A stretch of DNA of 64,000 nt from Zychaea mexicana (lineage: Eukaryota > Mucoromycota > Mucoromycetes > Mucorales > Lichtheimiaceae): the NCBI RefSeq assembly GCF_025766255.1, contig NW_026516799.1:42390-106389 (forward strand), given 5' to 3'. Positions 44,432 through 56,430 of this stretch are shown in pieces. A program made the translations under genes and the position numbers. Each line of letters starts with the position of its first letter. The first letter of the stretch is position 1. The notes below the pieces were generated by a model. The model was not told the origin of the DNA. It saw only the letters and a list, made by a program, of their open reading frames with translations, and did not search any database.

Positions 44432-45346
44432 ATGTTCCCAGCAGGTCAATTCCACCAACAAAGCTTTTCTCCAGTCAATAACAATGAAATCCAGTCATTA
44501 CGCCAGCAAGTAGGACAGCTAGAACAGAGAGTTGCGGCATATATTCAGAGCCACAATACAAGCAGAGCTAGAAGTGATACTAAGAGCAATAGCAGTAGTA
44601 GTATGATGGTACGTATTTGTAGAAGCTTTACAAATCGACAGTTATTTTGCATGGGCTATTATAAACATCTCGTCAACTTTTGAATTGTTTATTAGGGCCT
44701 TCTGCAAGAAGCCTATTCCTCTGTATGCAAGCACCAAGGTCTCGCCTGGGATTATAGCCTACGCATAAATGATGAGCCAAACTCTACAATCATGAGTCAA
44801 GTTCTTAGGACAGTGACGGAGAGTCGAGATTACCAGCTTTTTAACTGGAGCACCCAGGCTATGAAGAGGGCGCTCAGGGTTTCTTTTTACAATAAGAAAA
44901 ATTGGGAAACACAGCCGGACCACATAAATGAAGCTCGCCGACAAAAAAGCAAGAAACGAGCTGCGCGTGCAAGTGTAAGTTTATTTTCAACTTCTCTTTA
45001 CAGCATGGATTCACAATAACATACAATATATATTCGGTTGACAGTTGGCGAACAAGCGTAAGAAAACGTACAATGCAAACAAGACCCATCCGGCACTGTC
45101 CTTGTATCAAGATCCCGGAGACATCTTTGTTGCAGCATGCATGTCCGATATTGAGGATAGTGAAGTGATCTCTCGTCCAGCTTGGAGATCCGATAATGTA
45201 AGGACTAGCATGAGATCACTCGTACTCTATTCATCTTGATATATGCAGCATAGTCTAAATCAGCTTTATAGGCAACACGCTTTCTACATGAGATAGACAA
45301 AATCCGCGAACCTGGCCACACATCCTCCGTGAACGACCTACAATAG
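44432..45346 (+). CDS. Second gene of the CACTA element, intact four-exon protein of unknown function
   Basis: Exons 44432-44608, 44696-44974, 45045-45197 and 45272-45346, all phase 0 with GT..AG junctions, give 227 aa without interruption. The N-terminus has a short coiled coil (EIQSLRQQVGQLEQRVAAYI). The middle has WDYSLRINDEPNSTIM and a helix-rich segment, then a basic patch (RRQKSKKRAARAS). The C-terminus reads MSDIEDSEVISRPAWRSDN, then RFLHEIDKI. I recall similar acidic-then-RPxWRS tails in orphan proteins of mucoralean fungi, unverified. It is convergent with the transposase and less damaged than anything around it. It could be an accessory DNA-binding factor or captured host gene. Confidence 0.7.
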
Positions 45347-46430
45347 AACTTAACGATCGAACATTAGATGAAAAAGTTCGTCATGGCCTTGCGCTCTGGA
45401 CATATAAGAATTGAATAAAGCAGTTTTTTTATATGAAAGACGTGTTTCTTCAAAAGCTTCTTCTACGTGTATCTTTTTGCCGCTCTTTTTAATTATTTAG
45501 TATTCCGCTCTGCTCAATTCAATTTCGTCACCTTTTTCTCTTCTACCCACTTTTTTTTACGTTTGCTGTGCATCTCCAACTTATACTTTGAGCTTTTTTA
45601 CTTGAACGGCCTCATCAGATTGTCACATCTTCGTGCTGAATGTGTCTTCCTTGAAGTCCTTCATACTAACACCGTCGCCTGAGCACCGTCACTTGAGCAA
45701 CTTCACTTTCTTTCACTTCTGCCAATGAGATTGAGTTCACTTCACCAGCTATTCCTTCAACCTCTTTCATGTTACTAACCAGCTCGCTATAACCTCATCT
45801 ATCTCATCCCTCCTTAGGCTACAGTGGTCCATGAAAACGAACAAGATGATGTACTATAAGGTAAGTTTAAGGGTGGGGGTTATAACAGCGTGGAGCAATA
45901 GAGTATAGGACGTATTTTAATGGTTATACTTTTTCTCTTTTTTTTATTAGGAAATCTCTATGTACATCGCTGTAACAAGAATCCCTTAGTACTGCTGCTT
46001 TTTGAATACCATCAGCATGTGTAGTTTATTGAATAGTTTCTATATGGCTTTTCTTTTGTATTTTTTTCCCCTACTATTTTTTGTATACTATTATTCCATC
46101 CTTTTTTTACTACCTGTGCTGACGCGTCACCGTCAGTGCCGTGTGGTCTAATAAAGCACTATCATTGGCTATATGCACGTATGAGCAATATACTATATGC
46201 ATGTGTGAGCAATTTTGAGCAAATGAAAAGGGGTGTATGAGTGGTTTTTGAGCAAATAGAATTGGATAAAGGGAATGGAAGTTTGTTTCTCCCAACGAAT
46301 CATTAGCAAGCCTTAATGCACAGGAAGCCCCGAACTCGCCAATGTCACTGTGCCGCTTAAACATCTCCCCAACCAGTAAGAAGCTATGAATGGCATGCAG
46401 GAGACGTGTATCACCCGTAAACAAAACGGT
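45347..46430. other. CACTA element 3' flank, no gene seen
   Basis: Pyrimidine-rich, low-complexity sequence with short unmatched ORFs up to the subterminal repeat array. Confidence 0.5.
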
Positions 46431-46813
46431 CATTCAGTGTACTCTGAAAGTACTCTGAAAGCCATCATGAAAGCACTCTGAAAGCACTCTGAAAGTACCG
46501 CTTTCAGTGTGCTTTCAGTTCCTCTGAAATCGCTTGCCAACTCCAGTGACAGAAATCGAAGGCATGTGACTTTTTGAGGATGGTTGGCTCCTCGAGCAGA
46601 GCAAGAAATGACCATACGCATATCCGGCTTACGGTTTTCTATATTTTCTAACATACCTGTTTCCCCATGCTTAATTCCCCTTATTACTTAAAGATATCTC
46701 GCAATCTATTAATCCCCACACAAAACTCCCTTTATTGATGATTAAGTCTTATAAATTAATTATAACATAACTACACTAGGTCAAAAAAGTGTCCCAATGA
46801 TTGGGACATTTAA

Positions 46814-49334
46814 TCTCTAAATTATCACTGATACTAGATCTAGTGTTTGAGCTAATTTGGCACTAGATCTAGTACCGTGTTTAACCTTTTAGTCTCACCT
46901 AATAAAATTGCGCATAACATCAGCAAAACGCGAAAAGACAGTAAAGCATCATAAAAATTATTCTGCAGTAAAAAAATAATATTTACTTAGTACATTCATT
47001 CCCAATTCGAGTCAGAAGATCATGCCGAAAGACATTTCACATCACGCTCCGGGATCATTCGTGTCCTTCTTACTAAGAGCGCTTCAGACGACCAGGGACG
47101 CCATAGTGTTAAGAACGATGAAGACAAATAAGGAACGCTTGTATGGAACGGTCTCCTCAGTTGAAACCATCGGTAACTCGGTTGTGCTCGGCATTCGCGT
47201 TGTTAGTTTTGAGGGGTCAATCTACAAGATCAAGGCAGGCAATGTCACATGCGAAAAAAAACCTGTCTGGGGAGGATGAAAGTCCTGCTGGTATTGTTTC
47301 TGGGATGCAAACAGGAGATACAAGTGCCCTTGTAGATTTGGGTATTGACTATGAGTCGGCGAGTGATGAATCCAGTGACGAAGGAGAATTGGTTGAAGAG
47401 CACTTGCAGGAAGGGGACATTGAAGAAGAAGAAGAAACTTGGATCAGTGAACGTGTAATGATCGACAGGCGTTCTACAAGGCCGTCATACAAGGAAGCTG
47501 CCATTTTGAATGTGGCCAATTCCATCTTTGAGATGCCTCTTACTTTCTTTAAGAGGTTCCTCCCAATGATGTATATCACGACACATTGCATTCCTGCTAT
47601 CAATGCCCAAGCCACTGCCATAGATGTCCCAAACTGGCGCGAACTTACCCCCACTGAGTACTTCCTTTGGATTGGACTTTGGAGTATTATGGCATGGCTC
47701 CCCTGCAGTGACAGAGGCTTTTATTGGAGAACACATCCAACGATATTGGTTCCTTCTCCCCTTAACTTTGGACAATGGATGTCAAGACGCCAATTTGACG
47801 CCATTCTTGCAGCTCATACACTAGAGCATCCAAATATTATGCAATCAAGACGAGCCGAAGATCCTTTGATCCCTATTCGTGCATTTGTTGACGAGTACAA
47901 TGCAAATCTGGTTGATGCTATAGAACCTGGAAGCGTGTTGACAATTGATGAGAGTATGAACTGATGGGTTGGAAAGGTTTCGCGAATGCCCAATGTCAAG
48001 AAGATCATTTCCAAACCCCATCCTGTTGGTCAAGAATTTTAAACACTTACTGATTCAACGACCAACATCATTATTCGTCTCGATATCAGCGAGAAAACAT
48101 TTCAGTAGAAAAAGTTTGGTGATCAAGGTGCTGTCATCTCCACTGTTTTGCGCCTCTCCGAACCTTGGTTTGCGACTGGAAGAACAGTTCTTGCTGATTC
48201 CTGGTTTGGAACTCCTACATGTGCCGCTGTTCTTTAATAGCATGGGCTCTACAGCATTATGGCAATGAAGAAGAGAGCACACTGGCCACGCAATGTACCT
48301 CGTGATTTGCTGTCTCAACTTGGGGAGGAAGCTGGATCTTCAATTTCGCTGGTTGGAACCATCAATGAGGTCCTTATGGCCATCTGTATTCTTTGTGACA
48401 GAATACCGTAGTGCGTCATCAGCACTTACAGCACAACAACACTGGGCTCAGAGGTGACTCATGTCATGAAGCGGGGAAACCAAAGCTATCTTGCGACCTT
48501 CTGTCGTCCAACTGTTTTTGACGACTACAATGCTAGAAAAGGCGCAGTAGATATCAACAACAACAACCGCGATAACATGACATCATACCATGATATTATT
48601 CGCACACGTTCCTGGGAGATCCGAGCCTTTTCTTTCTTTTTGGCTTTAGCAGAAGCAAATGCTTTTCTTGCATGGCGATCATTCGGACCACCAGAGAAAT
48701 GAAACATTACTCACTTCGCATTTCGAGAGCAGCTCTGTACTGAGATGATATTCGAATATCAATCAAGTGTAGAAATGGCAACAGAAACCGAAGAACAACA
48801 GCAGCAGGACTAAGAGAATGAAATACATGATCTGCTATCTATTGGCCAACGCGTTGTCAAGGCAACTGGCAAAAAGTATTCTCGCCAGTGGATTTGCCAA
48901 TTCTGCAAAGCAAAAAGCACGTTGTACTGCAGCTACACTCCAACAAAGGGTCTATGCAAAGGTAGTTGTTATAGAATTCACCTACAAGCAAAACAAATAC
49001 AACATCAATGATAAAGCTTATATAGAATAATTTTAATTGTGCCATTCTACTATTCTATCATCTTTTTTCACCTCTTTTCTTTTGTTTTGAAGAATATAAA
49101 CAGTCCCGAAGTAGACACTAGATCTAGTGTATAAATTACCACCTGTTACCGACCGAATTGAAAGATGTATAACAAAGCAAACAATATGTTCTGAAACATA
49201 TCCAATGACATATAGGTACATCATGGCCCTGTGCTGTATATATTGAAATATTAGGAAAAAATAGCGAAAACTGCAACTGCTATAAACACTCAAAGGAGAC
49301 ACTAGATCTAGTGTTTGGTGTACAAAGGTACTCA
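46814..49334 (+). mobile_element. piggyBac element inside the Tc1-2 terminal repeat
   Basis: TTAA at 46810-46813 and 49335-49338 are the duplicated target. Rejoining them restores the Tc1-2 left arm. Subterminal ACTAGATCTAGTGT palindromes lie about 20 bp inside both TTAA sites, with further copies at about 46865 and 49117. The ends themselves are only weakly similar. Confidence 0.85.
47022..48978 (+). pseudogene. piggyBac transposase
   Basis: Acidic N-terminal region, then WRELTPTEYFLWIGLWSIM, WMSRRQFDAILAAHTL and PGSVLTIDESMN. Then TGA, DSWFGTP (second catalytic block), GLYSIMAMKKRAHWPRNVP, ARKGAVDINNNNRDNMTSYH, SWEIRAFSFFLALAEANAFL, and a C-terminal Cys-rich finger (ICQFCKAKSTLYC...LCKGSCYRIH). 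This is DDE_Tnp_1_7 order. Several stops (after DESMN, near 48040, 48108, 48235 and 48409) and frameshifts are present. Confidence 0.88.
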
Positions 49335-49681
49335 TTAACTACTTTCTCACTTTTCTATTGATATAGTGGACCAATCAGTGTGAAACTTTGTATACTAGAT
49401 GCTGGGCGTATATGCAAGCGGACTTTAGAAAACAAAACTGAGGGGCGGAGTGTTAAAGGAGCATGATCCATTTTGTATAAAGCTATCATTAGGACACTTT
49501 TTTGACACTTTATCAGGAGTTTTAATTTCAAGCCACAAAAAGGATTCTTAACAAGGACACTCCACTTTTTATGTTTTGATCCTTTTTCTTTCACCTTTTC
49601 TGCTTCATTTAATGTAAGTTACATATTATTTGCTCTACTTTTGGTGAAGTTACAGTACAGAACCTTATGAGATATCATTAG

Positions 49682-50700
49682 ATGAAACCTCTTTCAGCTA
49701 CCCAGCACCAGTCTGTTGTCCAAGGCCTACAGAAGAAGCTATCTATACGTCAAATTGCTAAAGCAACGCGTATAGGCAAAAGCTCTATCCAACGAACTCG
49801 AAAAAATGTTGTTACTATATCAGGAATCACTAAGAATGGTAGACCTTCAAAGCTGGGACAGCATACAAGGAAACTTTTGGCTAGAGAGTTCAAGTCTGGT
49901 AACCTTAAGAATGCTCCCCAAGGCTCTAAATATATTCAACAGTACTATGGTACCACAGTAACTCTAGAAATAGCTCAAAATATACTATGTAAAAGTGGCC
50001 TTAAGGCTTTCAAGAAACCAAAGAAGCCAGCCATTAGTGAGAAAACAGAAAGTAACGACTTAAGTGCACCAAAGAGCATCAGCACTAGACTATTGAAGAT
50101 TGGAAAAAGGTGGTCTGGTTTGACGAAACAAGAATCAATCGTTTGGAAGTGATGGTGTCGTTTATGTATGGCTCGATCCAAATATAAGGCTGACAAGAAA
50201 CCATGTTAGACAGACAGTAAAGAATGATGGACGAAGAATCATGGTCTGGAGCTGCTTTTCCTGGGATGGTGTTGGCTATATATGCGACATTGGTGACAAG
50301 GATATAGACAAGAACGATTACCTAGCCATTCTGGAGTCTGACCTGATGCAATCCTTACACCACTATGATATGAATAAGGATGAGACCATCTTTATATAAG
50401 ATAATGATCCCAAACACAAGTCAAAAGTTGTTATGGACTGGCTATATCAGCAAGCATTCCAAGTTATGAAATGGCCTGTATAGTCTCCTAATCTCAATCC
50501 AATTGAAAACATGTAGTCTATATTGAAAAGGATGCTTATAAATAAGTATCCTACCCTAGCATCAAATAGAGATGAACTGTTCCAGAGAATTGGTAAATGC
50601 TGGTATAGCATTGATGCAACAGAGTACTAAAAATATATTAACTCTGCCTAATCGAGTGCAGCAAGTTATAGAAGCAAAAGGATTATGGACATCATAGTAA
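49682..50700 (+). pseudogene. Tc1-2 transposase
   Basis: N-terminal HTH (LSIRQIAKATRIGKSSIQR), a second DNA-binding part (GRPSKLGQHTRKLLAREF), then after frameshifts KVVWFDETRINR (first D), RIMVWSCFSWDGVGYI, DNDPKHKSKVVMDW (second D; preceded by TAA where Gln is usual), and SPNLNPIENM followed by TAG where Trp is usual. Ends with a relic of the usual Tc1 tail, with TAA and a shift. Classical Tc1 family, DD34E-like spacing. Confidence 0.88.
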
Positions 50701-50951
50701 AAAGAATTGTACCTTAATAAAACATGAAGATTTTTGAAAGTATTAAAAAAGTATCTCAATGATAGTTTTAAAGAAAAGAGCTCCTGCTCCTTTAATACTT
50801 CGCCCATCATTATATTATTTTGAAGTTTGCTTGTGCATATTCATACCATTTAATATACAAAGTTTCATATTGATTGGTTCAGTATATCAAGAGGAAAAAG
50901 AGAAAGTATCCAAATGTCCCAATCATTGGGACACTTTTTTGACCTAGTGTA

Positions 50952-52080
50952 TTAGATGTTATACATCAATAATTAATGTTTAATTTGTATGAAACACTTA
51001 TGTTTCTAGCAGATATATTAATTGGGATATCTAATTTACTTTTAAGTTTTTAATTTATTAAATAAATATAAATAGTAAAATACTAAAACATTTTTTTAAA
51101 AATATCATTTTACTATCTATTCATATATTTGAAAGATTTTCAATCTTTCTAAATATATCCAGACGCAAAAATAAAAAAAAGAAATTTATTTCAATTTTTT
51201 TTTATTTATTATTATTATTATATATAAAAAGAAAAACAATTTCTTTCTTCTTCTTTCTATCTGGTAATATATCCAAGATTTATAATTTTGAGATATATTT
51301 TAATATGTCAATAATTGTTATTATTTTTGCTATTATTGTAGTAGAGGAGGAGGAGAAAAAACAATTTTGAAAAGGTAAAAAAGAAAAACAATTTGTTTTT
51401 ATTTTTCTTGGCATTTATAAAACATTTAAGAAAATCAAAAAAATTAAAAATTTCATTTGAATCCATAATAAATTTATATTTCTCAAATTAGAGTAAATAA
51501 TTGTTATTGTTTAATTCCCATTATTATTTTTATTATTATTATGTCATACTAGAGAGAAACATTTCTAATTTTTTTAATATTAATGCTTTTTTCTTTTTTC
51601 TGTTTTTAAAATGATGATGTCATTTTAAATTTTATTTAGATTTTAAATAATTTTAAATCCCAATTTTTATCTTTATTTTAATTGGTTCATTTGTTTATAA
51701 TAATAACTCCGACCTTATAAAATTATTGGGTGCTTGGTATTCTAAGGTTCCAATTAATGTCTTATATTTCTCAGAGCTATTATTAAAATTTCCCTGTTGA
51801 TATTCGATTATACCGTTACCTATGGTAGAAACCATGAATAATTCCAACCCATAGATAATTATTATATTTCCCTTGTCACCATAGCCTCTTTCCTATTATT
51901 ATCATTTCAAACTGTATTTCTGTTTTTCACACCGTATATGATCTTGCGTTATATTAAAGAAAAGGGCCGAGAAATAAAGAAGAGGCATCCAGAGTTTTCA
52001 GACAAAAAGATTAGACAAATTGATTTGTGAAGAGTGTGGATAGCCGCCCTAATTTGTATTTCTTTTACTGTATTGGCAAC
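50952..52080. other. Very AT-rich stretch, no gene seen
   Basis: Mostly homopolymer A/T and AT-rich DNA, with a slightly more balanced part after 51780. No terminal repeats or coding motif recognised. Confidence 0.5.
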
Positions 52081-52084
52081 TTCC

Positions 52085-53312
52085 CCTTTTATTTTACCTA
52101 CCATCAACCCTAGTTTTCTTGAACCCTTTTCCCTACATCTACCCTGATATCTACCCGAAACCTCGTTGTAACCCTTCTCTGTTGCATCATATCCTACCCT
52201 TTTGCCCTTACCTATTTCCTCTTTTACCTTTTCTTACATACACCTTTTCCGTCAGCTCAAAACACCACACATGTCTAGGGATCCGCACGGTTCGGTTCGG
52301 TTCGGTTCTTGAAGGGAACCGAACCGAACTGTCTAAAGCAAGAACTGAACCGACTAGAACTGACGAGAACCGTAGAACCGAAGAATCGAACCGAAGAACC
52401 GAACCCATCATATATATAAAAAAGGCAAGATTCGGTATTTTTAAATGAAAGCTGATGTGTGTGTTCAAATGTCGCGGTATACTTGAGTACTGCAGTAAAA
52501 AAGAAAAGTTTATTATTGTACATTGAACAGCGATCTCAAAATGAATAAGAGAAACAGAATGTAAACATTCTTATACGATATGGGTCATTGCATGGTTAAA
52601 AGATTGAAGCACAGTTTTTATAAAAAAAAGTGGACCTTATAGTACTAACTTAGAGCGACTTAGTATTACTAGTACAATATGTTATCGTAACATTAGAGGA
52701 ATTGAACCACAACTGGCAGTACATACAGCTACTGTGTCTCTACGCGTGTATAGTGTCTCATAAAAGGCAAAGGATAAATGGATAATATAATTCTGTTATG
52801 GGCCCCAGGATGCACAATCTTAGATGGAATGCACAAACTTGATAAAACTGATTGAGAAGCCATGCTAAATCTAGTAAAGTAGTACGTCAGGAGAAAAAGG
52901 CATTGTGGGTAGCAAAATAGAGGAGCAAGTAATAATGCGCGTCATGGGCAGAGAAAGCAAGCTGCCATCAGAAGAAGTGTTTTTTCTCTTCTCTTCTTTA
53001 CTATTTTTCACTCCCTTCTGCTTTTGCAGGTTTTCAATAAAGTATAGCTCGCAAATACACTACTTTGTGGTCTTTTCAGAATAACATTGTTCATAACTTC
53101 CAATATAGCCTACTTATACTAATTACCAAAATCTCTGATTGCAATCTTCTGCCTCTCGGTTCTTCGGTTCTAAGTATACAGAACTGGTTCGGTTCTTGGT
53201 AGGAACCGAACCGTATTTCTCGGTTTCGGTTCGGTTCGGTTCCGGTTCTACGGTTCTGATACGGATCCCTACATGTGTCAATTCGGGGGGTCGACTGGGA
53301 TATTCAAAGAAA
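52085..53312 (-). repeat. Gypsy-2-family LTR fragment with PBS, split by element B
   Basis: The left part ends AAACACCACACATG like the gypsy-2 LTR edge (AAACACCACACGTGTCA, minus strand). After element B the sequence continues TGTGTCAATTCGGGGGGTCG and ACTGGGAT, the LTR terminus plus the PBS seen at 13361-13378. No gag follows beyond about 53312. Confidence 0.65.
52277..53270. mobile_element. Non-autonomous element B, GAACCG-rich ends
   Basis: 994 bp, ends AGGGATCCGCACGGTTCGGT and, from the right, AGGGATCCGTATCAGAACCG. Reverse-oriented relative to element A and matching it over the whole interior (for example TGTACATTGAACAGCGATCT, GTCATTGCATGGTTAAAAGA). Flanks ACATGTCT and ACATGTGT suggest an 8-bp duplication with one change. 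Confidence 0.85.
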
Positions 53313-53329
53313 CAAGACTATGTCGTGCA

Positions 53330-54010
53330 CTAAATAGATACACTAAATATCAATCAGAAAATATTCAAGTTCATTTCATCATTAGGAACATTCTCAGTCA
53401 GTGGCTTAGCGGATGAGAACCCTATGGTATAGCTCAGATAAGTTCAACAGCTGTGGCAGTATAGCAACCTAAGAGGACAAGTCGCAGTCACACAGATTTT
53501 ATCACAATCTATACAAGTATAACTTATACTAGATAGTTAAATGTGGCTTTAGCTACTATAGCAATAAATAAAATCATATTTCTTAGAGCTTAAGATAAAA
53601 TTAATGTATGGTGATATATTAGTTTTTTCTCAATATAGCAACAAGGAATTTTACTATGTGACGGTCAATTTTGGCTGAAAAAAAACATACTTATTTATTA
53701 ACATAAAATTTGCTAAAGCAAATTTTATTATTAATTCATGTTTTATTTTTCTTAAAAAACACTGCTGGTTTATAATCTAATCATTTTAGAGAATTAATTT
53801 ATTACTAAGTTAACAATAGTGGGAGTATAAAAGTGTACTCTATTGAATAATATAATAAAAAGCTATATTATCTATTAAGAAACAAATATAATAATAGTTG
53901 AAAAAACCATATGATATAAAAATGTAAACAAATAATGGATATTAATATTATTGTATTAAAATATAAAATAATAAACTTTATAAAACAATAATATATTATA
54001 TAAATATATC
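53330..54010. other. AT-rich spacer, no gene
   Basis: Contains the near-palindrome AAAATTTGCTAAAGCAAATTTT around 53706. No coding motif. Confidence 0.5.
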
Positions 54011-54015
54011 AACAT

Positions 54016-54170
54016 CTACCTGCCTCGCTTCACTCAGCTGAATGAGCCCCTTTGCTGCGCTCCGGGTCATTCGATGGATTGGATGTTTCATGGGGGTTCC
54101 CCCTAGACCCCTAAGGTAGGGGTTCCCCCTACACCCCCCTTCTAAACCTAACCAAAGCTCGCTTCGCGAG
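54016..54170 (-). repeat. GC-rich hairpin cluster, possible Helitron 3' region
   Basis: Sharp GC-rich patch downstream of the helicase on its coding strand: GCTCGCGAAGCGAGC forms a strong hairpin, GGGGGAACCCC occurs twice, and GTGAAGCGAG and GGAGCGCAGC also appear. Helitron 3' ends carry a short hairpin before CTRR, so this may be the terminus, but I cannot fix the exact end. Confidence 0.4.
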
Positions 54171-54685
54171 CTTATTTATTGCTATGACTACATATAACCC
54201 TAAACGTTATCATTATTGCTATGACACGAAACCCTACTACACATTGGTTTGTCAAATTAAAAGGGACGACAGAGGAACTTTTGACTGGTATTTCACTATT
54301 AATGCGAGGATAACTTATTTGTTGCTATCGACAGCTCTTATATATTTTTGAAAGTTCATCAATGTGTCCACTTTCATTTGAACATTGTGGTAGATTATTG
54401 CTGCTTGTTGTAACTAGCTAAAAGGTGACGGCAGCTTCGCGTAGTTCTATATCTTATTGTTTCGCGTCAGATCTACTTACGAAAGATACCGTGAAGAGGT
54501 AAGAATATTCTATTGTATATTAAATGATAATAAGTGAAAATAAGAAATTAGAAGCAAAAAGAAAAAGAGCAGAAAAGGGCTTAAGGTGATGGAGGTGGAA
54601 ATGTGGTAATTGTTGTTGTGGGAGAGGTTGGTGGTGAATTTACAGCTGGTTCAGGAACAGAGGCCGGCGGATGTAAGAGAGCTTT

Positions 54686-56400
54686 TTAGTAGACGATGTT
54701 GGTGGTTTGTAGTGGTCCAGACCCTGAGAGATCGATGGCAATGCGAAGTTTGTTAGGTTCAGTTGCCCGAGATAGCGCAACATATAGTTGGCTATAAGCA
54801 AAGACATCTTCTACAAGGCGGACACCGACATATTGCAGGGTTTGCCCTTGCGCTTTGTGGATGGTCATAGCAAAGGCAGGGTGGACAGGGAATTGGCGGC
54901 GGCAGAGGATGAAGGGATAATCTCCTTCCATTGTACATATATAGATATATGGAAGGAAAAATTCCAGGCCACGATGCCGTTAGTCAATTCTTTTCACGGC
55001 AATACACCGATCAAGAAGCCTTGTCACGAATAATTTTGTGCCATTGCATAGGCCGGCGTCGGGATCCAAGTTGCGCATGAGCACTACAGGTATGCCAGGC
55101 TTGAGCTATAACGTATGGCTAGGTATGCCATTAGTGCTGAGATTGTTTAAAAACTCGACGGGATAGTTAACCACTGCTGCTTCTGGGTCATCAGTGTCTA
55201 TGATATGGTCATTGGCAGCATAATCGCGCCCTTCACCTGGGAAAATACCGTAGGCTGCCTCGTTAATCGCATCGCATCGACGTCGACGTTTTTTGCTGCC
55301 AATATGGCACGAGCGTTGAAATCTTCAGGTTGCGGCTGTGGATTGCATATGCTGGGATATATAGTGTCTATAAGACCCATGGTGTCTGCTGCATCCATAC
55401 GCCATTCCTGAGAAATTTCTACGCTTTCTGTATATGGAGCACGTCCATCGCCAATGGCAAGAAGTGTCTCAGCAAATGCGGGAGCAGCAGGACCAGTGTG
55501 ACGTACACGCATGTTGATAGTCAAATGCAATACTTGAGCATCACTCCAAAAAGAAGCAGAACGGATGCAATCACCAACAATTTCGGACCGAGTCCCTTTC
55601 TTGACGACGGGCAGCAACTGGTGAAAATCACCACCAAAAACGACAACTTTTCTACCAAAAGCAACATTGCACAGGCAAGGGTCAACGGCACCCATGACAT
55701 CACGAAGTGACCTGTCAACAGCTTCGAAATTCCATTTGCTGCACATAACAGCTTCATCCCAAATGATAAGAGAGGTACTCTGTATCAAGTGTGCATGAGG
55801 ACCACTGAGACGAACATTGCAGGAAGTGGACGCGTCTGCATTCAATGGAATCTCGAAGTGGCTATGTACAGTGCGCCTGCTGGGAAGCAGGATTGTAGCA
55901 ATGCTGGAAGAAGCAATAGGCAGTGCAATCATGTCGCGGGAGCGCGTATGGCTCAGAAGCGTCTTGAACAGCTGAGACTTGCCAGTTCCTCCAGGTTCAT
56001 TCACAAAAAAAACGCATGGCTTATAATCGTCGTCAGGTCAGCTGATGGCAGTAGATGGTGTCAAAGGCGTGTCGTTGATCGTTGTTTAATGTTGGCAACA
56101 GCGTCTGAAGAAGATGTCGCTGCTCTTCCTGATCGTACTCACACCATTCGACAATCTCGAGTGCTTCCAAAGGAGGCAACAGATCAAGTTCAGTAACAAA
56201 CTCTTGAGGGAGAGAAGGGATTCTGACAGACGATGACTGGTTGCTTGTAAACGTGACTCGATGTCACCAAGTGCTCTTTGGTAAACCTGGTCTAGTTGAT
56301 CGGGTGTCAGTTTAGCCTCATTTGGCACAGAGAGCGACCTACGCATCTCAAAAAAGTAGTCGTTGGCCATTCGATCGCGATAGGTGTTTCATAAGGACAG
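54686..56400 (-). pseudogene. Helitron PIF1-like helicase domain (partial)
   Basis: From the 5' side: EYDQEEQRHLLQ..., a shift, then NEPGGTGKSQLFKTLL (Walker A), SLIIWDEAVMCSKW (Walker B), VVVFGGDFHQLLPVV, LHLTINMRVRH, and, across a stop and frameshifts, the GLCNGTKLFV block and RRQFPVHPAFAMTIHKAQGQ...YVALSRAT. This is the Pif1-like helicase of Helitron Rep-Hel proteins. The HUH Rep domain is absent: the sequence is cut near 56431 by the chromodomain element. Confidence 0.85.
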
Positions 56401-56430
56401 CAGATCAGTAGGCGAGCAACTGGTAAGTAT

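Larger units (their letters stand above)
39401..46548. mobile_element. CACTA-type (EnSpm / Plavaka-like) transposon
   Basis: Both ends start CACTGGAGTT when read inward and are followed by subterminal arrays of CTTTCAGTGTGC/GCACTCTGAAAG (39420-39515 and 46435-46535). CACT-type termini and short subterminal repeats are characteristic of CACTA elements. The element is 7,148 bp with a minus-strand transposase and a plus-strand second gene. Flanking triplets AGA and ACA do not match exactly, so the duplication is unresolved. Confidence 0.82.
46774..50949 (+). mobile_element. Tc1/mariner-like transposon (Tc1-2), interrupted by piggyBac
   Basis: Both ends read CACTAGGTCAAAAAAGTGTC inward and are flanked by TA (46772-46773 and 50950-50951). 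Each end also contains the palindrome GTCCCAATGATTGGGAC. After removal of the piggyBac insert the left arm continues at 49339 with TACTTTCTC and TTGATATA...ACCAATCA...ATGAAACTTTGTATA, matching the inner right end, so the TIRs extend well over 100 bp. Confidence 0.9.

Noticed and set aside
46110..46433. 107-codon minus ORF beside the CACTA subterminal repeats
   Set aside because: Lies between repeat array and low-complexity DNA, no recognisable motif or splice support; could not be supported as a gene.
53700..53730. Rho-independent-type terminator at the AAATTTGCTAAAGCAAATTT palindrome
   Set aside because: Eukaryotic context and no gene ending nearby; likely part of AT-rich repeat DNA.
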